Source of the DNA: an uncultured Collinsella sp.
Lineage (GTDB): Bacteria > Actinomycetota > Coriobacteriia > Coriobacteriales > Coriobacteriaceae
Assembly: GCA_900544465.1 (NCBI GenBank)
Contig: UQVT01000139.1
Span: 1 to 5,045, forward strand
Length of the DNA stretch: 5,045 bases
Direction of reading: 5' to 3'
A program made the position numbers and the translations under genes. This document shows positions 1-5,045 of this stretch, one piece after another. The first letter of the stretch is position 1. Each line of letters starts with the position of its first letter. The notes beneath the pieces are model-generated. The model was not told the origin of the DNA. It saw nothing but the letters and a program-made list of their open reading frames with translations, and made no database searches.

Positions 1-1022
1 ACGAGACGGCGAAGCATCGCGTGGTGGGGCTCGTTATCGAGACGCGCCCCGATGCTGTAACGCCGCAGGCGCTTACGCTTATCCGCCGCCTGGGCTGCAC
101 CAAGATTCAGATGGGTATCCAGAGCCTTGACCAGCACCTGCTCGATATCAACGAGCGTCGCATTTCGGTGGCGCAGATTGAGCGGGCGTTTTCGTTTGCG
201 CGCCTGTTTGGCTTTAAGATCCACGCGCACTTTATGCTCAACTTGCTGGACGCCACGCCCGAGGGGGACAAGCGCGACTACGAGCACTTTATGACCGAAG
301 GGGCCTTTATGCCCGACGAGGTCAAGGTTTACCCGTGTGCGCTCATCGAGGGCTCGCGTCTGGTGGGCTGCTATGAGCGTGGTGAGTGGCGCCCCTATAC
401 CGAGGAAGAGCTGCTCGATGTGTTGGCCGACGATATCGTGGTGACGCCGGCGTTCTGCCGCATCAGTCGCATGATCCGCGACTTTAGCTCCGACGACATC
501 ATGGTGGGCAACAAGAAGCCTAACCTGCGTCAGCTCGTCGAAAACCGCTTGGCGGCTCGTGGGGAAGGCGCGACGGTGCGCGAGATCCGCTATCGCGAGA
601 TCAGCACGGCGGGTGCCGACCTGAACGAGTTGGCCCTTGACGAGGAAGTGGCGTACGAGACGCCGGTGACGCGCGAGCGCTTTTTGCAGTGGGTGACGCC
701 GCAGGGCAAAATCGCGGGCTTTTTGCGGTTGTCGCTGCCCGACCATTCGTTTGTTGCCGCGCATGCGGACGAGTTGCCGACGACGCCGAACGAGGCGATG
801 ATTCGCGAGGTGCACGTGTATGGCATGGCGGCACGCGTGGGCGACCAAGGCCAGGCGGCCCAGCACCATGGACTGGGTCGGTCGTTGGTGGAGCGTGCAT
901 GCCATATTGCTCGGGACGCGGGCTATACGCACATCAACGTGATAAGCGCGATCGGTACGCGCGAGTACTATCGCCATTTGGGTTTTTATGACCACGGACT
1001 CTATCTGCAAAAGGAGCTCTAG
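1..1022 (+). CDS. elp3: Elp3 family tRNA U34 carboxymethyl-modifying radical SAM/GNAT enzyme, C-terminal part (5' end outside window)
   Basis: Elp3 uses a radical SAM centre and acetyl-CoA to add a carboxymethyl-type group to uridine 34 of tRNA anticodons in the cytoplasm. The frame is open from base 3, so the GTG at 21 is internal. 339 residues are visible, against roughly 500-550 for the family. The first part is the end of the radical SAM barrel, with ETRPD at 39-53 and IQMGIQS at 105-125; the iron-sulfur cysteines must lie upstream of the window. A linker with the family-typical RISRMIRDFSS stretch (about 460-490) and NLRQLVENR leads to the C-terminal GNAT acetyltransferase domain (about 650-1019). 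There the acetyl-CoA-binding QHHGLGRSL is at 861-887 and the conserved tyrosine block REYYRHLGFYDHGLYLQK ends the protein. These match eukaryotic Elp3 motifs of the form QHQGYGxxL and YYRKLGY. The TAG stop abuts the next gene's ATG. Confidence 0.95.
   Translation, partial: ETAKHRVVGLVIETRPDAVTPQALTLIRRLGCTKIQMGIQSLDQHLLDINERRISVAQIERAFSFARLFGFKIHAHFMLNLLDATPEGDKRDYEHFMTEGAFMPDEVKVYPCALIEGSRLVGCYERGEWRPYTEEELLDVLADDIVVTPAFCRISRMIRDFSSDDIMVGNKKPNLRQLVENRLAARGEGATVREIRYREISTAGADLNELALDEEVAYETPVTRERFLQWVTPQGKIAGFLRLSLPDHSFVAAHADELPTTPNEAMIREVHVYGMAARVGDQGQAAQHHGLGRSLVERACHIARDAGYTHINVISAIGTREYYRHLGFYDHGLYLQKEL
1011..1016 (+). promoter_or_regulatory. Ribosome binding site of the spermidine-synthase-like gene, inside the elp3 3' end
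   Basis: AAGGAG lies 6 nt before the ATG at 1023 and is formed by the Lys-Glu codons just before the elp3 stop. It supports the 1023 start and suggests translational coupling of the two genes. Confidence 0.75.
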
Positions 1023-1901
1023 ATGAACAGGCCGAGTGTTTCTGCTGGCGTCGTTGCCGGTGTTGCTCTGGGAGCCGCGGCGCTTGGTGCGGCCGCCGTC
1101 GCTGTTCGTGCTGCCTGTCTGCAGGTTGCGCGAACCCGCAATGGGTTGGCGCGTGTGAAACGCGTGTACGATGAGGGCGGCGACGAAGTCCGCGTGTTGG
1201 TGCAAGGCGGCGTCTACCAAAGCGCAAGCTACATTGGCGAGCGTTGGGCGGAGCCCGTCTTTGCGTACTATCGTGCGTTTGACGACGTGTTTGAGTCCGA
1301 GGATGCGATGCGCGACGCTTATGGTCACGGCATCGACCGTATGCTTATGCTGGGCGGCGGTGGGTTTGCCTATCCCAAGTTCGCGCTGATGTCGCACGAG
1401 AGCTTGCGCATGGACGTCATTGAGTACGATGCCGAGATTACGCGCCTGGCGCGCCGCTGGTTCTACCTAGACGAGCTGGAGCGCGCGGCGGGCGATCGCC
1501 TGCGGGTGATAACCGCTGAGGCTCGCTCGTATTTGGGTGTGACGAGCGTGGGTCATCGTCGCTACGACGTGGTCGTGAGCGATTGCTTTGGCGGTGCCGA
1601 GCCCGTGCGCGGGCTGGCGACCGTTGAGGCGCTGCGCCTGGTGCGGGGCAGCCTGAACCCCGGGGGTATCTACGTGGCCAATATCGTGAGCGCAAACGAG
1701 GGGAGCGATGTGACGTTCCTGCGCGACTGTGCCGCCACGGCGCTCGAGGTGTTCGCCCATGCTTGGGTGGTCCCATGTGGCGATGCGGAGTTCGGCGGCG
1801 AGGAGAACTACCTGCTCATCGCCAGCGACGGCAACTACGCCTTTGCCGAAGCCGTGCCCTTCGACACCGACTTCCTCGGCACCGTTCTTCACGACAAATA
1901 G
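1023..1901 (+). CDS. Membrane-anchored spermidine-synthase-like methyltransferase-fold protein
   Basis: The protein has 292 residues. Residues 8-35 are an Ala/Gly/Val-rich hydrophobic segment followed by an Arg/Lys-rich stretch (RTRNGLARVKR). By the positive-inside rule this is an N-terminal anchor with the catalytic domain in the cytoplasm. The rest resembles the Rossmann domain of spermidine synthases and methyltransferases: VYQSASYIGERWAEPVF (64-80), the glycine loop MLGGGGFAYPK (109-119), the acidic ribose-binding strand DVIEYD (131-136), YDVVVSDCFGG (181-191) and LNPGGIYVANIVS (211-223). Known aminopropyltransferases carry Asp-x-x-Asp in the fourth of these motifs. Here Asp187 is kept but position +3 is Gly190, as in the SpeE-like domains whose motif reads DAFSG, so polyamine synthesis is doubtful. 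The ATG directly follows the elp3 stop and has a good ribosome binding site. Likely co-transcribed with elp3; substrate unknown. Confidence 0.85.
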   Translation: MNRPSVSAGVVAGVALGAAALGAAAVAVRAACLQVARTRNGLARVKRVYDEGGDEVRVLVQGGVYQSASYIGERWAEPVFAYYRAFDDVFESEDAMRDAYGHGIDRMLMLGGGGFAYPKFALMSHESLRMDVIEYDAEITRLARRWFYLDELERAAGDRLRVITAEARSYLGVTSVGHRRYDVVVSDCFGGAEPVRGLATVEALRLVRGSLNPGGIYVANIVSANEGSDVTFLRDCAATALEVFAHAWVVPCGDAEFGGEENYLLIASDGNYAFAEAVPFDTDFLGTVLHDK

Positions 1902-1927
1902 GTCTCCCCGTCCCAAAAAGACTGGTC
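1902..1927. other. Short convergent intergenic gap
   Basis: Only 26 bp separate the TAG of the spermidine-synthase-like gene from the TAA of the helicase on the opposite strand. No stable hairpin followed by a U-tract is visible on either strand, so transcripts from both sides probably run into the opposing gene before ending. Confidence 0.7.
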
Positions 1928-4372
1928 TTAGGCGTGGTCGCGCCAGCCGAGAACGCGCTGCTTCATGCCTTCGATGTCGAGCACGCCTTCGGCAAAGCCT
2001 TTGCGCACGAGCTCCTCGGGAACGTACTCGTCGTAGCGATCAAAATAAGGCACCTCGCCGGGATAGACGAGCTCGATGGGATTGAAGTCCTTCTCGGCCT
2101 CGGCGGCGAGCACCTCAAAGAACGTCTCCTCGTCAGCCCTCATCTTAAACTGCATAAAGTACGGGCGCGATGGGTCGAGTCCGCGAAGGCCCAGCTCCGC
2201 GGCACATTTAATCTTGAGCATACGTTCGAGCGCCAGAAAGGCGTAGCTGCCCAACCAGGGGAAGAGCACCCAGGTGTCGCCACCCAGGTTGATGAGTGGC
2301 TTGGTCCCTGCGCCCGAAATCTCGGCCGTATGGCGAGCCTGCGCCAAGCGGGCCCGCGCGTTACCCATAAGGTACGGATATGCCGCGTGCTCGTTGAGCG
2401 CCTTGCGCATGCGCTCGAGTACATGTGTGTTGATATCACCGGGGCAGTCGCCAAAGTAGGCCGGCACACGGCCCTTGACCTGCGTGGCAAAGACGGTATG
2501 GCACTTCCAGTCCACTTCCTCGACAATCCAGCAGTGTCCGGCGATGGCGATGCGCTCACCGGGCGGTGGCGGGTTGACGATCGTGCCCAATTCGGCCGAC
2601 TCGCTACGAACGGTGAACTCCTCGTTTTCTTGGAATACGGCGTAGAACTTAAAGTTGTTAATGATGCGCTCTCCCGCGAGACCCACGATGAGCCCGCCAC
2701 CTTCGGTGACCTGGATATGGTCGATCTTAATGAGGTGACGTAGCAGCACACGGTAATCGTCTGCCGAGACACGGTGGAAATAACTGAGCGTGAGCACGCG
2801 CTGGGCTAGTTCGGCCGGCGTGAGCTCGCCGGTGCTGGCGAGGGTCGACATAGTCTGGTGATAGAGCAGGCTGTAGGGGAGTCGATCGAGCTCGGGCGGC
2901 TCGACCCACTTTTCCTCGCGATAGAGTTGTACGAGCGCGATGCCCTGCAGGAGCTTCCAGGGAATGGTTTCGGGCATCATCGTGCGCGGCTCGGGTTCTT
3001 CCTCGCGCATGACAAACCACATCTCGGGCGGAAGGTCGCGACGGCCTGTGCGCCCCATGCGCTGCAAAAAGGAGCTGACGGTAAACGGCGCGTCAATCTG
3101 GAAGGCGCGCTCCAGGCGGCCGATATCGATACCGAGCTCCAGCGTAGAGGTGGTGACGGTTGTCTGCGCCTGCTCCTCGTCGCGCATGAGCTCCTCGGCC
3201 GTCTCGCGCAGCGATGCCGAAAGATTGCCGTGATGGATGAGAAAGCGGTCGGGCTCGTGTCGACTTTCGCAGTAGCTGCGCAGCATGGAGCACACGGCCT
3301 CTGCCTCCTCGCGCGAGTTGGCAAAGACCAGGCACTTGCGGCCGCGCGTATGCTCAAAGATATAGCCCATACCGGGGTCGGCGTTGTCGGGCGCCGTGTC
3401 GGTGGGGTTGAGAAGCGCCTGCTCGGTCGCTCGTGGGATGTCGACTTCGCCCTCGGGGGCCGAGGAAGTTCGGCGGTCCTTGGGTGCGGCCTTGCCCCGT
3501 GCCCGCTCACGACGTTGACGGCGCTCCTCTTGTGTGAGCTGTCCGCTGTGACGCATGTCTTGGGCGCCGGCGGGCAGTGCCGCTGGTGCCGCTGCCTCAA
3601 TGCGCTCGCATGCGAGCACCTCAGCTTCCTGCGGACCTGTGCTCGCGAATCCTCGCTGCTGCGCCTGGGGACCCGAGTTGTAGAAGTGCTCCATGGAGAT
3701 GCGCCACACGCGGCGCGGCTCCTCAAAACGGGGGATGACGCAGTTGCGTCCCGTCCCCTGCGACAGGAAGGCGCCCGTGCGCTCGGGGTCGCCGATGGTT
3801 GCCGACAGACCGATGCGGCGGGGCTGCACGCCTGCCATGCGCGAGAGCCGCTCGATAAGGCAGAGCGTCTGCCCGCCGCGGTCGCCGCGCATGAGCGAAT
3901 GGACTTCGTCGATAACCACATAGCGCAGGTCGCAGAATATACGAGGGATCGCCATGTGCTTATGGATCAGGAGCGCCTCGAGTGACTCGGGCGTAATCTG
4001 CAAGATGCCGCTCGGTTTTTTGATGAGCTTAGCCTTGTGCGACTGCGAGACATCGCCATGCCAGTGCCAGACAGGGATATCGGCTTCTTCGCACAGATCG
4101 TTGAGGCGGACGAATTGGTCATTGATGAGCGCCTTGAGGGGGCCAATGTAGAGGGCGCCCACGCTTGCGGGCGGCCTCTCCCAAAACTCGGTCAGGATGG
4201 GAAAAAAGGCTGCCTCGGTTTTGCCGGAAGCCGTGGATGCCGTCAGGAGCACATTGTCCTGCGTGTTAAAGATGGCATCTGCCGCCGCAACCTGGATAGA
4301 GCGCAAGCTCTCCCAATCGTGGGAGTAGATGAAGTCTTGGATAAACGGGGCGTAGCGGTCAAAGGCGTTCAC
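1928..4372 (-). CDS. Lhr-like DEAD/DEAH-box superfamily 2 helicase, BrxHI type
   Basis: An ATP-dependent nucleic acid helicase of 814 residues from the chosen GTG start. Domain 1 has motif I TASTASGKTE (44-53), motif Ia GPLKALINDQ (77-86), motif Ib TPESL (127-131), the DEVH Walker B box (155-158) and LSAT motif III (189-192). A charged linker of roughly 100 residues (about 234-331) follows. Domain 2 has CLVFANSREEAE (347-358), HHGNLS (380-385), motif V TTSTLELGIDIG (407-418) and QRMGRTGRR motif VI (437-445). All catalytic motifs are intact. PLKAL and the long C-terminal half, with a probable winged helix and a beta-rich stretch near IVNPPPPGERIAIAGHCWIVEEV (about 598-620), are Lhr-family traits. 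The gene follows a DUF2791/BrxD-type ATPase, a pairing known from BREX type 2, where the helicase is BrxHI. The GTG at 4372 is preferred to the TTG at 4414 because AGGAGG lies just upstream. Helicase assignment is near certain; the defence role is inferred. Confidence 0.92.
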   Translation of the reverse strand: MNAFDRYAPFIQDFIYSHDWESLRSIQVAAADAIFNTQDNVLLTASTASGKTEAAFFPILTEFWERPPASVGALYIGPLKALINDQFVRLNDLCEEADIPVWHWHGDVSQSHKAKLIKKPSGILQITPESLEALLIHKHMAIPRIFCDLRYVVIDEVHSLMRGDRGGQTLCLIERLSRMAGVQPRRIGLSATIGDPERTGAFLSQGTGRNCVIPRFEEPRRVWRISMEHFYNSGPQAQQRGFASTGPQEAEVLACERIEAAAPAALPAGAQDMRHSGQLTQEERRQRRERARGKAAPKDRRTSSAPEGEVDIPRATEQALLNPTDTAPDNADPGMGYIFEHTRGRKCLVFANSREEAEAVCSMLRSYCESRHEPDRFLIHHGNLSASLRETAEELMRDEEQAQTTVTTSTLELGIDIGRLERAFQIDAPFTVSSFLQRMGRTGRRDLPPEMWFVMREEEPEPRTMMPETIPWKLLQGIALVQLYREEKWVEPPELDRLPYSLLYHQTMSTLASTGELTPAELAQRVLTLSYFHRVSADDYRVLLRHLIKIDHIQVTEGGGLIVGLAGERIINNFKFYAVFQENEEFTVRSESAELGTIVNPPPPGERIAIAGHCWIVEEVDWKCHTVFATQVKGRVPAYFGDCPGDINTHVLERMRKALNEHAAYPYLMGNARARLAQARHTAEISGAGTKPLINLGGDTWVLFPWLGSYAFLALERMLKIKCAAELGLRGLDPSRPYFMQFKMRADEETFFEVLAAEAEKDFNPIELVYPGEVPYFDRYDEYVPEELVRKGFAEGVLDIEGMKQRVLGWRDHA
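3380..3673 (-). other. Low-complexity charged linker between the two helicase RecA domains
   Basis: Helicase residues about 234-331 separate motif III from motif IV. The stretch is rich in Ala, Gln, Glu and Arg, includes a strongly basic run (EERRQRRERARGKAAPKDRR) and then an acidic, Pro/Asp-rich part. It contains no helicase motif and is probably disordered. Flanking sequence (SMEHFYNS before, GMGYIFEHT after) looks well ordered. Confidence 0.6.
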
Positions 4373-4488
4373 GGGGCCTCCTCTCAAAAACGAATCTCTT
4401 AACGCGGCTGGCAACGGCTTGCTGCATTACAGTCTCAACGTTTGCCCAGATAGAACCTACCAAAATAAACCTGTCCCTTTTTGGCAGG
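4373..4488 (-). other. Intercistronic region between ATPase and helicase genes
   Basis: These 116 nt are unusually long for this compact window and hold the hairpin at 4454-4490 and the helicase ribosome binding site. I see no convincing paired -35 and -10 boxes on the minus strand, so the helicase probably depends on read-through from the ATPase gene, perhaps modulated by the hairpin. Confidence 0.5.
4377..4382 (-). promoter_or_regulatory. Ribosome binding site deciding the helicase start
   Basis: On the minus strand AGGAGG is followed by CCCC and then GTG (4372-4370). The spacer of 4 nt is slightly short, but the match to the anti-Shine-Dalgarno sequence is complete. No comparable site precedes the TTG at 4414, and the 14 residues between the two candidates do not look like part of the fold. 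Confidence 0.75.
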
Positions 4489-4490
4489 TT
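4454..4490 (-). repeat. Imperfect palindrome / hairpin after the ATPase stop codon (REP-like)
   Basis: Two 12-nt arms, AACCTACCAAAA (4454-4465) and TTTTGGCAGGTT (4479-4490), are complementary at 11 of 12 positions around a 13-nt loop. In the minus-strand RNA the single imperfect position is a G-U wobble, so all 12 pairs can form; in plus-strand RNA it would be an A-C mismatch. The outer arm starts inside the TAA stop codon of the ATPase gene. A competing 6-bp stem (AACCTG with CAGGTT, 4485-4490 and 4468-4473) uses part of the loop. No U-tract follows the main stem, so it is not a classic terminator. The structure is seen directly; the REP-like label is inference. Confidence 0.6.
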
Positions 4491-5045
4491 AGATGGTGAA
4501 TTCGGCGAAGTTACGGTCGCCGTCTGCGGTGCCGGTGTCGCCTGTTGCGGCTGCCGGCGCCAGCGCGTCGCCGCCGACGCTTTGCAGCAACTCGGCCACA
4601 TTTGCATTGGGGTTCTGACACAGGATATCGAGCAGTTCGATAAAGTCACGAATGACCTCACGGGGCGTCAGGTGTGTATCGGCTCCCACGCGGCCGAACT
4701 CAATCTTGAGAAAGTCCACCAAGTCATTCTCGGTAAGCGTGGGCGTCCAGCCAAAGTATCCGGCATGGATCTGCATGAGTTTTTCGATCAGCACCAGCAA
4801 CTCCTCGTAGGTGAGTGGCTGCAGGCGGATGATGGGCGCGAGCATGTCCTTAAGGTCCTCGCGTGCAAAGCGGCCTTGAGCGAGTCGGCTGCGCAGGGCC
4901 TCGTAGGAGAACACACCGCGGCGGCGGTCTTCGATGGAGGTTGGCGTGCCGCCCATGATCATGCCCAGGTACTGCGCCTTGCCCTGGAGCGTGTCGTTGT
5001 ACATGGTCAGGATCTTCTCGTAGTTGTACTGGCGCGTGATGGCGT
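4489..5045 (-). CDS. DUF2791/BrxD-type P-loop ATPase, C-terminal part (5' end outside window)
   Basis: The minus-strand frame is open to the right edge, so the ATG at 5004 is internal; 184 C-terminal residues are visible. The segment running NYEKILTMYND, LQGKAQYLGMIMGGTP, then EDRRRGVFSYEALRSRL is characteristic, as I recall it, of the DUF2791 P-loop family that includes BREX proteins BrxD and BrxC. It covers the end of the ATPase core. The Walker A and B motifs would be upstream and cannot be checked. A helical region follows (LTYEELLVLIEKLMQIH) and then LTPREVIRDFIELLDILCQNP, also typical of the family's end. The protein closes with a Gly/Ala/Asp-rich flexible stretch (4510-4575) and the tail FAEFTI. 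The helicase gene follows in the same direction after 116 nt, so the two are probably one operon. An ordinary AAA+ ATPase is less likely given the helicase neighbour. Confidence 0.8.
   Translation of the reverse strand, partial: AITRQYNYEKILTMYNDTLQGKAQYLGMIMGGTPTSIEDRRRGVFSYEALRSRLAQGRFAREDLKDMLAPIIRLQPLTYEELLVLIEKLMQIHAGYFGWTPTLTENDLVDFLKIEFGRVGADTHLTPREVIRDFIELLDILCQNPNANVAELLQSVGGDALAPAAATGDTGTADGDRNFAEFTI

Noticed and set aside
21..23. GTG as a start codon for Elp3
   Set aside because: The frame is open upstream to base 3, and the iron-sulfur cluster half of the radical SAM domain is missing. The true start is outside the window.
1902..1930. Bidirectional terminator between the convergent genes
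   Set aside because: The only inverted repeat, AAGAC/GTCTT at 1918-1929, leaves a 2-nt loop. Opening the loop to a workable size leaves a 4-bp AT-rich stem with no U-tract.
1763..2743. Long plus-strand open frame of 326 codons opposite the helicase
   Set aside because: It overlaps the end of the spermidine-synthase-like gene in another frame and lies antisense to the conserved helicase C-terminus. Its product is low in recognisable motifs and no ribosome binding site is evident. It is an open-frame shadow of GC-rich coding DNA.
2977..3921. Minus-strand open frame of 314 codons in a second frame of the helicase
   Set aside because: The product is very rich in Arg, Ser and Ala, typical of an out-of-frame reading of GC-rich DNA. 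The helicase frame carries all the conserved motifs, so this is not evidence of a frameshift.
2858..3985. Plus-strand open frame of 375 codons antisense to the helicase core
   Set aside because: It lies entirely opposite the conserved helicase motifs, whose codons constrain the sequence. The translation shows no known domain.
4373..4488. Separate promoter for the helicase
   Set aside because: TTGAGA- and TTGCCA-like hexamers occur on the minus strand, but none has a plausible -10 box at 16-18 nt spacing.
4454..4490. Hairpin as a standard intrinsic terminator for the ATPase gene
   Set aside because: After the main stem the minus strand reads CTATCTGGGC, with no U-run. The smaller alternative stem is followed by TATTTTGG, which is only a weak match.
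5002..5004. ATG as a start codon for the DUF2791-type ATPase
   Set aside because: The frame stays open to the window edge, and the upstream residues (RQYNYEKILT) fit the family's conserved block. The gene is cut by the window, not short.

Overview
The window is GC-rich (roughly 60% by eye) and densely coded. It holds four genes in two convergent pairs that meet at a 26-bp gap (1902-1927). Gene content and base composition fit a high-GC Gram-positive bacterium. A Coriobacteriia-type gut actinobacterium such as Collinsella is my best guess, but this is an inference without a database search.

Left half, plus strand: the window opens inside an elp3 gene (radical SAM/GNAT tRNA U34-modifying enzyme), of which the C-terminal 339 residues are visible. 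Its TAG stop is followed directly, with no gap, by the ATG of a 292-aa protein. That protein has an N-terminal membrane segment and a spermidine-synthase-like Rossmann methyltransferase fold. Its ribosome binding site lies inside the last elp3 codons, so the two are probably co-transcribed. The second protein lacks one of the two Asp residues expected in true aminopropyltransferases, so its substrate is unknown.

Right half, minus strand: the C-terminal part of a P-loop ATPase of the DUF2791/BrxD type runs in from beyond the right edge. It is followed, 116 nt downstream, by an 814-aa Lhr-like DEAD/DEAH superfamily 2 helicase of the BrxHI type. This ATPase plus helicase pairing is known from BREX type 2 (Pgl) phage defence. 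As I recall, it also occurs in predicted DNA-processing operons with TerB-N/TerB-C proteins. Any partner genes that would tell these apart must lie past base 5045, because the helicase is the last gene before the convergent elp3 pair.

Between ATPase and helicase sits a compact 37-bp imperfect palindrome (4454-4490) that begins at the ATPase stop codon. It folds best in the minus-strand transcript, where its only imperfection becomes a G-U wobble. It looks like a REP-type dispersed element or an intercistronic RNA hairpin rather than an ordinary terminator. No tRNA, rRNA, CRISPR array, insertion sequence or convincing promoter was found. No gene-free stretch exceeds about 120 bases.
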